A DNA stretch of 64,000 nucleotides from Bacteroidota bacterium (GTDB taxonomy: Bacteria; Bacteroidota; Bacteroidia; B-17B0; Aurantibacillaceae): the NCBI GenBank assembly GCA_947450025.1, contig CANFTW010000005.1, positions 1 to 64,000 of the forward strand. The letters run 5' to 3'. The position numbers and the translations under genes are program-made. Shown in pieces: positions 16,233 through 25,339 of this stretch (positions are counted from its first letter, which is position 1; each line of letters opens with the position of its first letter). Under the pieces are notes generated by a model. It did not search any database, was not told where the DNA came from, and was given only the letters and a program-made list of their open reading frames with translations.

Positions 16233-18322
16233 CTATCTTTAACCAATTCAAGATTCTCCATATAAACCGTCATTTTTAAGATGCCAAAAGTAATATTAAC
16301 TTTTTCATCCTTTAAAGATTCAACAATCCCTATTTCACTACTATTTAAAATTTTGACTTTACTTCCTACTTTTAATAATGGTTTAATACGTGCTACTTTT
16401 TTCTCCGCAAAATTATCGCGTTTGTCTTGTTTAGCGAGCTCCTTACGTTTATTGGTTTCAGCAGTAATACCATCAATAAAGCGTTTAATCACATTTTTAC
16501 GATCTTCGTTTTTATTCCACTCCTCCATTAAGCGCAAATACTTTTGCCCGAAATCTGCTAAACGAGCGAGTTCAATTTTTCGTTCACGTTCTCTGTCTAT
16601 TTTGTCTCTGAAGTTTGAAGATAACACTTCATATTTTTCCTTTGAAATTTTTCTTAAAAATTCCTCATGCTCCATTCGCTCAACCGCTTCTGCCAATTTT
16701 GTTTTCTGCTGTTGAACTTCTGCTAACAATACATTTAAATCCACTTTATCTGTATCGATTTTTGCTTTAGCCCTTGTAATTAAATCCTTTGGAAATCCTA
16801 CTCTTTCTGCTACTTCAAAAGTATAACTACTACCTGGCTCACCAACGGTTAAAATATATTTTGGATCTAGTGTTTCTAAATCAAATAACATACTACCATT
16901 TAAAACTCCATTTAATTTGTTAGCCAACAGCTTCACATTTGGAAAATGCGTGGTAATTATTCCAAACGTTTTTGACTTTACTAATTCCTCTAAAACAACC
17001 TCTGCCATAGCACCTCCTAACTCAGGGTCTGTGCCGCTACCAAACTCATCCATTAATATCAACGTTTGTGCATTGACACTTTTTAAAATCGATATCATGT
17101 TTTTTAATCGAGCACTATAGGTACTTAATTCATGTTCGATACTTTGTGTGTCTCCAATATCAATTAAAATATGTTTAAAGAAACTCATCACTGAGTTCTC
17201 TTCCACACAAACTAACAATCCACTTTGTAACATGGTTTGCAATAAACCCACTGTTTTTAAGGTAATCGATTTTCCGCCTGCATTGGGACCGGAAATAACC
17301 ACCAAATGACTTTTCGCATTCAAGTGAATATTTAAGGGGACTGTATTCTTCTTAAGTTCCTTATTTTGTATAAACAAAATTGGATGATACGCCTTATTTA
17401 ATTTTAACTCGGAAGTTGCAGAAATAGTTGGCAAGGAAGCATTAATAATTTGAGCAAACTTTGCTTTAGCTTTTAAAAAATCTAATTCAATTAACAATTC
17501 CTCATATTGTTTTAATTGAAATGCATATGGACGAAGTGCATCAGATAGCTCACGAAGAATGCGATTAATTTCTCTACGTTCATCTATTTCTAATTCTGCA
17601 ATATCATTATTGATACTAATGGTTGCTCCAGGCTCAATAAAAATGGTTTTTCCTGTTTCGCTTTTATTATGCACAAAACCACTCACCTCAGATTTATACT
17701 CAACCAACACGGCTAAAGTTCTTCTACCATTAAAAAAACTTTCTTCATTATCTCTGATGAATCCTAATTTTCTTAACTCAGTCACTTGACGATCAAACTT
17801 CGCGTCACTTTCTCTTCTTTTTTCTGATAAATCTTTTCGAATTTTTTGTAATTCTTTTGAAGCTGAACTTTTTACCGATGCATCAAAATCTATAATACGG
17901 TCGATTTCAGATATGATAATTTTATTATCTTCTAATTCCTCGGCCAATTTTCCTAAATACGGTAATGTTTGTTTTTTATTTTTCAGAAAACGAATGGCGG
18001 TATTACTAATTTCTGTAGCTTGTTTAATTAACAGAAATTGCTCTTCCACTAACATACTCCCCTCTAACCCAAGTAGAGATGCTTCTTTTCTAAAGTCTTG
18101 AAATTGTATATCAGGAAAAAAAGAATCTGAACTCAACGTGTTTTTCAATTCAGAAACACGATTTAATTCTGTAATTAAATGTTCGTGATTTTCAATAATA
18201 GAAAGTTGAGTAACTTTATGTTTTGCCCCGTTACTATGACAAAAATCAGTCACATATTTTTTTACTTTATAAAACTCTAATAACTCGAGAGACTCTGACT
18301 CTATAATCTTCATTTTCAGCAT
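16229..18322 (-). CDS. MutS2-family ATPase lacking the Smr nuclease domain
   Basis: A 697-residue MutS2-type protein. It has the MutS core and clamp (about 1-330), then the ABC-type ATPase with Walker A GPNAGGKS (345-352), Walker B LILMDE and FGSGTDP, and the TTHF motif. A long basic coiled coil (about 530-650) and a KOW-like C-terminal segment (GSKVKILNSSEIGIVESL) follow. MutS2 proteins normally end with an Smr endonuclease domain at about 780 residues. That domain is absent here and no separate Smr gene follows. Relatives suppress recombination or rescue collided ribosomes, and which role remains without Smr is unclear. Either ATG, at 18322 or 18313, is possible. It is first in an operon with the OmpA-domain gene. 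Confidence 0.88.
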   Translation of the reverse strand: MLKMKIIESESLELLEFYKVKKYVTDFCHSNGAKHKVTQLSIIENHEHLITELNRVSELKNTLSSDSFFPDIQFQDFRKEASLLGLEGSMLVEEQFLLIKQATEISNTAIRFLKNKKQTLPYLGKLAEELEDNKIIISEIDRIIDFDASVKSSASKELQKIRKDLSEKRRESDAKFDRQVTELRKLGFIRDNEESFFNGRRTLAVLVEYKSEVSGFVHNKSETGKTIFIEPGATISINNDIAELEIDERREINRILRELSDALRPYAFQLKQYEELLIELDFLKAKAKFAQIINASLPTISATSELKLNKAYHPILFIQNKELKKNTVPLNIHLNAKSHLVVISGPNAGGKSITLKTVGLLQTMLQSGLLVCVEENSVMSFFKHILIDIGDTQSIEHELSTYSARLKNMISILKSVNAQTLILMDEFGSGTDPELGGAMAEVVLEELVKSKTFGIITTHFPNVKLLANKLNGVLNGSMLFDLETLDPKYILTVGEPGSSYTFEVAERVGFPKDLITRAKAKIDTDKVDLNVLLAEVQQQKTKLAEAVERMEHEEFLRKISKEKYEVLSSNFRDKIDRERERKIELARLADFGQKYLRLMEEWNKNEDRKNVIKRFIDGITAETNKRKELAKQDKRDNFAEKKVARIKPLLKVGSKVKILNSSEIGIVESLKDEKVNITFGILKMTVYMENLELVKDR

Positions 18323-18365
18323 TAAAATTAACCTTTTATTTATATAAAAAAACAGTTTGAAAGTT

Positions 18366-18394
18366 TTGTAAACTAAATTTTTCCTTTATTTTTG
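18366..18394 (+). promoter_or_regulatory. Promoter of the DUF349 gene
   Basis: TTG (18366-18368), an 18-nt spacer and TATTTTTG (18387-18394) precede the ATG at 18443 by 48 nt. Confidence 0.6.
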
Positions 18395-18442
18395 ATAGGT
18401 TAATTAAAATTAAAAAAAGCCCTAAAGAAAGGTACTAAACAA

Positions 18443-20176
18443 ATGAAACAAGCGATTATTACTAAACTAGAAGAAATGCTTCAACAACCTGAAGCTAGTG
18501 CTGTTGCTCACCAAATGCGCACTCTGCAAAAAGAGTATCAAAAATTGTGGACAGCCGAATTTGAAAAAGCAAAACAAGAATTTGTTGAAGAAGGCGGAAA
18601 AGCAAAAGAATTTGAGTATGCCAAATCACCTGAAGATGTTAAAATTTCTGAACTGATTGACAAAATCGAAAAAAAGAAAAAAGAAGAAGACGCTCGCTTA
18701 GCAATTGAACAAGGCAAAAACTTAGCCATTCGTCAAGAGATTATTAATAAAATAAACGACTTAAGTCAAGTTAGTGATAATATTGGTGCTGCTATCAAAA
18801 AATTATTAGAATTACAAGCGCAATGGAAAGCAACTGGCGCTGTGTCTCCTCATAAATACAAAGAGAATCAAGCCGATTACAGCAAAGCTATTGAAGAATT
18901 TAATTATAAATTAAGTTTATCAAAACAATTACAAGAGCATGATTTAAAACGTAACTATGAATTAAAAACAGAGTTACTTGAAAAAATTAAAGGGCTAAAA
19001 AATCTAGAAAATATTAAAGAAGCTGAACGATTAATCAAAGTATATCGTAACGATTGGGAAGATATTGGTCCTGTTCCTAATGACAAATGGGATGAATTAA
19101 AAGGTGGTTTTAGAGCTGCTTTAGAGGAAGCATACTCAAAATTAAAAGCTCATTACAACTCAGTAGAAGAAGAAAAAGAAGTAAACCTTGCGTCAAAAAA
19201 TAACATCTTAGAAAAAATAAAAGAAATCATAGCTAAATCTGAAACTGCTTCTGGCCAGGTTTGGAATAATTTAACTAATGATTTAATGGCTTTACAAACT
19301 GAATGGAAAGGGATTGGCAGAGCAAATGCAAAAGATAACGATAAAGTTTGGGCAGATTTTAGAGCCTTATGTGATCAGTTTTTTGAAAAGAAAAAAATAT
19401 TTTTCAATACCGTTCACGAAAAAATGAGTGTGATTAAATCACAAAAACAAGAATTAATTTCAAAAGCAAATACTTTAAAGGATAGTAATGATTGGCAAAA
19501 AACAGGTTTAGCATTAATTAAATTGCAAGATGCTTGGAAAAAAGTACCACATGCTGGAGGTGAAGAAAATAAATTATTTAATCAATTTAGGGCAGCATGT
19601 AACCACTTTTTTGACGCTAAAAAAGCTCACTTTGAAGCTATTGATGCCAGTTTTGAAAATAACTTAGCTCAGAAAGAAGAGTTGTTAAAAAAAATTAATG
19701 AGTTTAATTTATCTGAAAATGCTTCAGAAAATCACGCCGCTTTAAAACAATTTTCATCGGATTGGAATAATGCTGGAATGGTTCCTATGAAAGATAAAAA
19801 ACGTGTGAATGATGCCTTTTATAATCGTTTAGATGAATTATATGACAAAATGAATGTAAGCAATGCTGAAAAATTCATGATGCAATTTAAAACAAAATTA
19901 GAACGTTTATCAAATGGAGAAAGTCCTGAATTAGCATTGAAGAAAGAAGCAGATTACTTCAAAAAACAAATTGATGAAATTAATGGTCGCATTAAAACTT
20001 ACGATAACAATTTAGGATTCTTTAAAACCAGTAGTAAAGGAGCAAATCCTTTTATGAAAGAAATAGAAGATAAGATTAATGCGGAAAAACAAAAAATTAC
20101 CGATTTTAATGAGAAGCGTAAAATGGTAATGGCAGAATTAAATAAATTAAAACCTGCTGAAGCAGAATCAAAATAA
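18443..20176 (+). CDS. DUF349-repeat protein
   Basis: A 577-residue highly charged helical cytoplasmic protein built of repeated DUF349 modules. At least five copies of the signature (a Trp followed by G and a Pro/Lys-rich turn, then an aromatic helix) can be seen: WKATGAVSPHKYKEN, WEDIGPVPNDKWDEL, WKGIGRANAKDNDKVW, WKKVPHAGGEENKLF and WNNAGMVPMKDKKRVN. The spacing is about 70-75 residues. Long coiled-coil stretches fill the rest. The family is common in Bacteroidota and has no established function. It has its own promoter and terminator and so is monocistronic. Confidence 0.85.
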   Translation: MKQAIITKLEEMLQQPEASAVAHQMRTLQKEYQKLWTAEFEKAKQEFVEEGGKAKEFEYAKSPEDVKISELIDKIEKKKKEEDARLAIEQGKNLAIRQEIINKINDLSQVSDNIGAAIKKLLELQAQWKATGAVSPHKYKENQADYSKAIEEFNYKLSLSKQLQEHDLKRNYELKTELLEKIKGLKNLENIKEAERLIKVYRNDWEDIGPVPNDKWDELKGGFRAALEEAYSKLKAHYNSVEEEKEVNLASKNNILEKIKEIIAKSETASGQVWNNLTNDLMALQTEWKGIGRANAKDNDKVWADFRALCDQFFEKKKIFFNTVHEKMSVIKSQKQELISKANTLKDSNDWQKTGLALIKLQDAWKKVPHAGGEENKLFNQFRAACNHFFDAKKAHFEAIDASFENNLAQKEELLKKINEFNLSENASENHAALKQFSSDWNNAGMVPMKDKKRVNDAFYNRLDELYDKMNVSNAEKFMMQFKTKLERLSNGESPELALKKEADYFKKQIDEINGRIKTYDNNLGFFKTSSKGANPFMKEIEDKINAEKQKITDFNEKRKMVMAELNKLKPAEAESK

Positions 20177-20185
20177 AACTAAAAA

Positions 20186-20213
20186 AGCTATCACAAATGT
20201 GGTAGCTTTTTTT
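20186..20213 (+). terminator. Terminator after the DUF349 gene
   Basis: A 9-bp stem (20186-20194 with 20199-20207, one G-U) with an AAAT loop is followed by seven Ts. Confidence 0.88.
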
Positions 20214-20250
20214 ACAAAAAAGAAATTCAAAATAAAGTCAAGTAATAAAA

Positions 20251-21705
20251 TTGGAAAAGGAGATAACCGAAAAACCTAACTGGACTATTTGTTCTGAATG
20301 TCACGGTCGAGGCAAAAAAAGCCAGAGACTTCGCAAAAAGGTGCGACTCCATTACCAAAAATCAATGAATGAATTTGAAAAAAGTAAAGGAGAAGGTCTT
20401 GCTCCAACTCGGCCTAAAAGCACTTTAATTTCTTGTTTAAATTGCCACGGAACTGGATTAGTTTCTTCTAATAATCCTCCAATAGCCGACACCATAAATT
20501 ACCCCCACGTTGCTATTATTGGCGCTGGCATTGGAGGTGTAGCTATAGCGGTAGCTTGTATGCATCGTGGCATTCCATTTACATTGTATGAACGCGATAA
20601 CAACTTCGAAGCAAGATCTCAAGGTTATGGCCTAACCTTACAACAAGCTACTAAAGCGTTGGAAGCGTTGGGTATTTTATCTTTAGAAAAAGGAATTATT
20701 TCAACAAGGCATGTGGTTCATACTACAGAAGGAAAAGTGATTGGCGAATGGGGAATGAGAAAGTGGCTACAGTCAAATACAAAAACATCTCCTAAGCGCA
20801 CCAATATACATATTGCAAGACAATCTTTACGACGAGCACTGCTTGAACAACTCGATGAACGTTATGAAATACAATGGGGTTATCAGTTAATTGACATGAA
20901 TGAAAGTGAAGATGGTATAAATCTCAGTTTTCAAGTAAACGGAGATATAAAAAATTCCAAAGCTGACCTAGTTGTTGCAGCTGATGGCATTAGAAGTTCG
21001 GTACGAAGATTACTGATTGGCGAAGAGATTAGTCCGTTACGTTACTTAGGTTGCATGGTCATATTGGGCATTTGTTCCTTAGAAGCCATCAAAGATATAA
21101 ATAGTGAATTATTAGACTCTGCCACAGTCTTTCAAACAGCTAATGGTAATGAACGTATTTATATGATGCCTTTTGATGCAGATTCAGTGATGTGGCAATT
21201 GAGTTTTCCCATGTCTGAAAAAGAGGCTAAGGAACTTAGTAATAAAGGCAATCAAGGGCTTAAGGAAGAAGCTTGCCGAAGAACACAATGGCACAAACCC
21301 ATTCCTCAAATTATATCGGCAACCATGGAAACTCAAATTTCAGGTTATCCTGTTTACGATAGAGAAGTACTCACATCAGACTTATTTGAGAAATGCGGAA
21401 AAGCTACCTTGATAGGAGATGCAGCTCACCCTATGAGTCCATTTAAAGGGCAAGGAGCCAATCAAGCTTTACTAGATGCTGTGGCATTAGCTAGAGGAAT
21501 CTATAAAAATTGTGGTTCCTTATCAAAATGGAAAGAAATTGGAATAAGAAAAAGTGTATTAACTGATTTTGAATCTGAGATGTTAGAGCGCAGTGCGACT
21601 AAAGTAAAAGATTCAGCAGAAGCCGCACATTTCCTACATTCTGAGATTGTACTTCACAAGGGCGATGAACCGAGAGGGCGTTGTTTAAAGAGAAAAGAGG
21701 TATAA
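20251..21705 (+). CDS. FAD-dependent monooxygenase with an N-terminal zinc-finger-like module
   Basis: A 484-residue class A flavoprotein monooxygenase (PHBH fold). FAD-binding GAGIGG lies at 91-96, a VAADGIRSSVR motif at about 245, and GDAAHPMSPFKGQGAN at about 389. Relatives hydroxylate aromatic or polyketide-like substrates, including the TetX-type tetracycline-inactivating enzymes; the substrate here is unknown. Before the FAD domain, residues 14-69 hold two CxxCHGxG motifs (Cys14/17 and Cys62/65) separated by a basic helix, like half of a DnaJ zinc finger. The start appears to be TTG at 20251: an in-frame stop lies at 20233, no ATG falls between, and the first ATG is past the first Cys pair. 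Confidence 0.8.
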   Translation: MEKEITEKPNWTICSECHGRGKKSQRLRKKVRLHYQKSMNEFEKSKGEGLAPTRPKSTLISCLNCHGTGLVSSNNPPIADTINYPHVAIIGAGIGGVAIAVACMHRGIPFTLYERDNNFEARSQGYGLTLQQATKALEALGILSLEKGIISTRHVVHTTEGKVIGEWGMRKWLQSNTKTSPKRTNIHIARQSLRRALLEQLDERYEIQWGYQLIDMNESEDGINLSFQVNGDIKNSKADLVVAADGIRSSVRRLLIGEEISPLRYLGCMVILGICSLEAIKDINSELLDSATVFQTANGNERIYMMPFDADSVMWQLSFPMSEKEAKELSNKGNQGLKEEACRRTQWHKPIPQIISATMETQISGYPVYDREVLTSDLFEKCGKATLIGDAAHPMSPFKGQGANQALLDAVALARGIYKNCGSLSKWKEIGIRKSVLTDFESEMLERSATKVKDSAEAAHFLHSEIVLHKGDEPRGRCLKRKEV

Positions 21706-21728
21706 TACTTATCAAAAATATAGTGCCA

Positions 21729-21759
21729 TTGCAAAAGCTTATTACATTACTTACCTTTA
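21729..21759 (+). promoter_or_regulatory. Promoter of the DsbA-family gene
   Basis: TTG (21729-21731), a 20-nt spacer and TACCTTTA (21752-21759, A instead of the final G) precede the ATG by 21 nt. Confidence 0.5.
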
Positions 21760-21780
21760 CCGTGATTAAAAATAAGAACC

Positions 21781-22482
21781 ATGAAAGTAGAAATTTGGAG
21801 TGATGTGATGTGTCCGTTTTGCTATATAGGTAAACGCAAATTTGAAAATGCTTTAGCGCAATTTACTCATAAAGATAAAATTGAAGTCGTTTGGAAAAGC
21901 TTTCAATTAGATCCAACAACCGTTACTGATCCAAGCTTAAATACCATAGATAACTTAGCGGAAAAGAAAGGTTGGAGCAAACAACAAGCGCAAGAAACAA
22001 CGGCGCATGTGACTAATATTGCCAAGCAAGTTGGTTTAGAATTTAATTTTGATAAAGCAGTCGTTGCCAATTCCTTTGATGCACATCGTTTATCGCACTT
22101 AGCTAAAAAGTATGGCAAACAAAACGACTTAGAAGAAAAACTATTTCAAGCGTATTTTATAGATGGTAAAAACACAGCCGACCACTCTACCCTATTACAA
22201 ATTGGTAAAGAATTAGATATAGATGAAAAAGAAATTACCGATGTATTAAATCAAACAACTTATTCAAACGAAGTAGAACAAGACATTACAGAAGCACAAC
22301 AAATAGGAGTTCGCGGTGTCCCATTTTTTGTATTGGATAGAAAATATGCAGTATCTGGTGCGCAAGAAAGCGAAACGTTTTTAGGAGTGTTAACGAAAGC
22401 ATATGAAGAACATGCTAATGGGATTATCGAACCAATTGATTCTAATAGTACTTGTGGTTGCGGGCCAGAAGGATGTAATTAA
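21781..22482 (+). CDS. DsbA-family (FrnE-like) thiol oxidoreductase
   Basis: A 233-residue thioredoxin-fold protein without a signal peptide, so cytoplasmic. The active-site CPFC lies at residues 11-14 (DVMCPFCYIGKRKFE) and the cis-Pro is in VRGVPFFVLD (about 175-184); the helical insert between them is typical of the FrnE/2-hydroxychromene isomerase branch. The C-terminus carries an extra Cys-rich tail (CGCGPEGC), seen in some relatives. Likely roles are disulfide exchange or oxidative-stress response. It stands alone between its promoter and a bidirectional terminator. Confidence 0.88.
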   Translation: MKVEIWSDVMCPFCYIGKRKFENALAQFTHKDKIEVVWKSFQLDPTTVTDPSLNTIDNLAEKKGWSKQQAQETTAHVTNIAKQVGLEFNFDKAVVANSFDAHRLSHLAKKYGKQNDLEEKLFQAYFIDGKNTADHSTLLQIGKELDIDEKEITDVLNQTTYSNEVEQDITEAQQIGVRGVPFFVLDRKYAVSGAQESETFLGVLTKAYEEHANGIIEPIDSNSTCGCGPEGCN

Positions 22483-22519
22483 TTTTTAAAGCGACCTTAT
22501 AGGTTTATAGCCATAAAAA

Positions 22520-22543
22520 AAGCCCTCATTTATATGAGGGCTT
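22520..22543. terminator. Bidirectional terminator between the DsbA-family and acyl-CoA dehydrogenase genes
   Basis: A perfect 10-bp stem (22520-22529 with 22534-22543) with a TTAT loop, an A tract before it and T-rich DNA after it serves both convergent genes. Confidence 0.85.
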
Positions 22544-22565
22544 TTCATTTATTATTATTTTAAAT

Positions 22566-23708
22566 TTATTCTGCTAATAAAGCTCTTGAAATCACAATAC
22601 GCTGAACTTCACTCGTTCCTTCATAAATTTGAGTAATTTTTGCATCACGCATTAAACGTTCCACATGGTATTCTTTTACAAAACCATAACCGCCATGAAT
22701 TTGAACAGCCTCAGTAGTTACCCACATTGCTGTTTCAGATGCAAATACTTTTGCTTGTGCACCTTCTTTTTCACATGGTAAACCTTGGTCTTTTAACCAA
22801 GCTGCACGATGAACTAACAAACGAGCCGCTTCAATACGAGTTGCCATATCTGCTAATTTAAATTGAATAGCTTGATGTTGTGAAATTAATTTACCAAATG
22901 CTTTACGCTCTTTAGAATAAGCTAATGCTAATTCGTATGCGCCACTTGCAATTCCTAGTGCCTGAGAAGCAATTCCTATACGGCCACCACCCAAAGTTTT
23001 CATTGCAAATTTAAAACCAAATCCTTCTTCACCAATTCTATTTTCTTTAGGAACTTTTACATCTGTAAACATTAACGAATGTGTATCACTTCCACGAATA
23101 CCCATTTTATTTTCTTTAGGACCTACTACAAATCCTGGTAATCCTTTTTCAATAATTAAACAGTTAATTCCTTTATGGCCTAATTCAACATTAGTTTGAA
23201 CCATTACTAAATAAATAGATGCTGTGCTACCATTAGTAATCCAGTTTTTTGTTCCATTAACTAAATAATGATCTCCTTTATCTATCGCAGTTGTGCGTTG
23301 AGAAGTTGCATCACTGCCAGCCTCTGGCTCAGATAAACAAAATGCACCAATTTTTTCACCTTTAGCTAAAGGCACTAAATATTTTTGCTTTTGCTCTTCA
23401 GTTCCAAAATTTTCTAACCCCCAACAAACTAACGAATTATTTACACTCATTACGACGCTACAAGAAGCGTCTACTTTAGATATTTCTTCCATCGCTAATG
23501 TATAAGAAATAGCGTCCATACCGCCTCCACCGTATTTAGGATCAACCATCATACCCATGAAACCAAGTTCACCTAATTTTTGAACTTGTTCTGCAGGAAA
23601 TTTTTGAGTTTCATCTCTCTCTATGACTCCTGGTTTACATTCATTTTGAGCAAACTCACGAGCTGCTTGTTGAATCATTAATTGTTCTTCGGTTAATTGA
23701 AATTGCAT
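22566..23708 (-). CDS. Acyl-CoA dehydrogenase (short-chain type)
   Basis: An FAD enzyme that oxidises acyl-CoA to enoyl-CoA in fatty-acid or branched-chain amino-acid breakdown. At 380 residues it has normal length. Visible blocks are the FAD/substrate motif CLSEPEAGSD, the GIRGSDTH region, the QHQAIQFKLADM helix, and the catalytic Glu363 in YEGTSEVQ, the position used by short-chain (butyryl/isobutyryl) enzymes. No electron-transfer flavoprotein gene is adjacent. It is expressed from its own promoter and converges on the DsbA-family gene. Confidence 0.94.
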   Translation of the reverse strand: MQFQLTEEQLMIQQAAREFAQNECKPGVIERDETQKFPAEQVQKLGELGFMGMMVDPKYGGGGMDAISYTLAMEEISKVDASCSVVMSVNNSLVCWGLENFGTEEQKQKYLVPLAKGEKIGAFCLSEPEAGSDATSQRTTAIDKGDHYLVNGTKNWITNGSTASIYLVMVQTNVELGHKGINCLIIEKGLPGFVVGPKENKMGIRGSDTHSLMFTDVKVPKENRIGEEGFGFKFAMKTLGGGRIGIASQALGIASGAYELALAYSKERKAFGKLISQHQAIQFKLADMATRIEAARLLVHRAAWLKDQGLPCEKEGAQAKVFASETAMWVTTEAVQIHGGYGFVKEYHVERLMRDAKITQIYEGTSEVQRIVISRALLAE

Positions 23709-23745
23709 GGTCTAAAGTTTTTAATAATTGAACGTTTAATCCTGA

Positions 23746-23753
23746 CAAAAATA
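23746..23753 (-). promoter_or_regulatory. -7 element of the acyl-CoA dehydrogenase promoter
   Basis: The minus strand reads TATTTTTG 37 nt upstream of the ATG. A TTG on the same strand is 23 nt further up, a little longer than usual. Confidence 0.45.
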
Positions 23754-23881
23754 GAAGATATTTCGAATTATTCAGCCAAAATTGTCGATTTGTTAAAATA
23801 ATTTTGTTGAGATATTTTTAGCTCAACTCTACCTAACTAAACAATTCTGCTTACTTTTAGTTTAAAATGCAAGACGAATCT

Positions 23882-24922
23882 ATGAAAATAGTTGGTATTA
23901 TGAGTGGAACATCGCTAGATGGCTTAGATTTAGCATTATGTGAATTTAAAACTCTAGAAGGGAGAGTTTCCTTTAACCTTATAGCCGCCCAAACTATTCA
24001 ATATGATTCAGTTTGGAAGGAAAAACTACAAAATGCATTTGGCGCTCCTGCTGAAACATATTTTAAAATTCACAGTGCTTATGGATCATTTATTGGACAA
24101 CAAATTAATGAGTTTCTAACCAAACACGGGCTAAACATTGATGCCATTGCATCTCATGGACATACGATTTTTCATCAACCACAACATGGATTTACTTCTC
24201 AAATAGGATGTGGCGCAGCTATTGCAGCTAAAACAGGAATAACGACCATTTGTGATTTCAGAAGTCTAGATGTTGCTTTAAAAGGCCAAGGCGCACCTTT
24301 AGTTCCTATTGGCGATAGAGATTTATTTCATTCATTTGAATCGTGTTTAAATATTGGAGGCATTGCCAATATTTCGTTTACAAAAACTGGCATCACCTCA
24401 GCTTTTGATATTTGTATCGCTAATATGGCTCTTAATTATTTAACAGAAACAGTTGGTATAGCCTTTGACGATGAAGGGAAAATGGCTCAAGCAGGGAACT
24501 GTCATCCTATATTATTACAAACTCTTCTCAAGTTAAATACTCAACAGCAATCGTTAGGTAGAGAATGGTTTGAAAATAATTTTTTACCGGCATTAAATAA
24601 ATCAAACCTTTCATTGAACGATAAACTTGCCACCTGCACTGAATATTTAGCTATTCAAATTAGCGAATGTTTGAATACAAATCAATTAAATTCAGTTTTA
24701 ATTACAGGTGGTGGTGCTTATAATATATATTTTATTGAACGCTTAAGAAATTATTATAAAGGGAGCATAGAAATTCCCAATGATAATATTATACAATTTA
24801 AGGAAGCCATTATTTTTGCCTACTTAGGGTATCTAAGATTAACTAAAAAAATAAATACATTAAACTCTGTTACTAAAGCTAGTAAAGATAGTATTGGCGG
24901 AGCGGTATATAGAGGAAATTAA
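23882..24922 (+). CDS. anmK: Anhydro-N-acetylmuramic acid kinase
   Basis: AnmK phosphorylates and opens 1,6-anhydro-MurNAc during peptidoglycan recycling. It has about 346 residues, and the IMSGTSLDGLD phosphate-binding start is diagnostic. SHGHTIFHQP, LNIGGIANIS and the late VLITGGGAYN block also match. Two ATGs are possible, 23867 and 23882. I prefer 23882 because the conserved MSGTSLDG motif then sits at the usual distance from the N-terminus, and a TAnnTTTA-like element at 23852-23859 would leave a leader of normal length. crcB follows 41 nt later and may be co-transcribed. Confidence 0.94.
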   Translation: MKIVGIMSGTSLDGLDLALCEFKTLEGRVSFNLIAAQTIQYDSVWKEKLQNAFGAPAETYFKIHSAYGSFIGQQINEFLTKHGLNIDAIASHGHTIFHQPQHGFTSQIGCGAAIAAKTGITTICDFRSLDVALKGQGAPLVPIGDRDLFHSFESCLNIGGIANISFTKTGITSAFDICIANMALNYLTETVGIAFDDEGKMAQAGNCHPILLQTLLKLNTQQQSLGREWFENNFLPALNKSNLSLNDKLATCTEYLAIQISECLNTNQLNSVLITGGGAYNIYFIERLRNYYKGSIEIPNDNIIQFKEAIIFAYLGYLRLTKKINTLNSVTKASKDSIGGAVYRGN

Positions 24923-24963
24923 TGATTTATAAACGTAAAAGAGAACACTAAAAAAACAAACAC

Positions 24964-25317
24964 ATGAATTACATACTAGTATTTATTGGTGGTGGATTAG
25001 GAAGTTTATTACGTTTCCTTATTTCATTAGGTCTTAGTAAAACATCCATTAACTTACCCCTAGCCACATTTTCATCAAATGTGATTAGTTGTTTAATTTT
25101 TGGCACACTAATTTACACCTATCAAGAAAAAAATTTAATTCCTGACACCTACAAACACTTAGTTTTAATAGGAATATGCGGCGGTTTAAGCACCTTTTCT
25201 ACGTTTAGTTATGAAACCTTTGAATTAATTAAACAAGGCATGACAATGTGGGCATTAGTAAACGTGATTATAAGTTGTGCTTTGTGTACAGGCCTGTTTT
25301 TTTTATTTGCAAAATAA
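24964..25317 (+). CDS. crcB: Fluoride channel (CrcB/Fluc)
   Basis: A small inner-membrane protein that exports fluoride as a dual-topology dimer. At 117 residues it has the classic length, with four hydrophobic helices. Key motifs are GGGLGSLLRF near the start, TFSSNVISC (the pore Asn region) and GICGGLSTFSTFSYE (the TFSTF phenylalanine box). No fluoride riboswitch is evident in the 41 nt upstream. It follows anmK in the same direction. Confidence 0.93.
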   Translation: MNYILVFIGGGLGSLLRFLISLGLSKTSINLPLATFSSNVISCLIFGTLIYTYQEKNLIPDTYKHLVLIGICGGLSTFSTFSYETFELIKQGMTMWALVNVIISCALCTGLFFLFAK

Positions 25318-25339
25318 ATTTCATTTCAATATTTTTTGA

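Noticed and set aside
23852-23859. Promoter for anmK (TACTTTTA)
   Set aside because: It lacks the final G and has no TTG at a usable distance. I used it only as weak support for the start at 23882 and did not list it.
24923-24963. Fluoride riboswitch before crcB
   Set aside because: Only 41 nt are available and no fluoride-aptamer-like pairing is visible; the gene more likely reads on from anmK.
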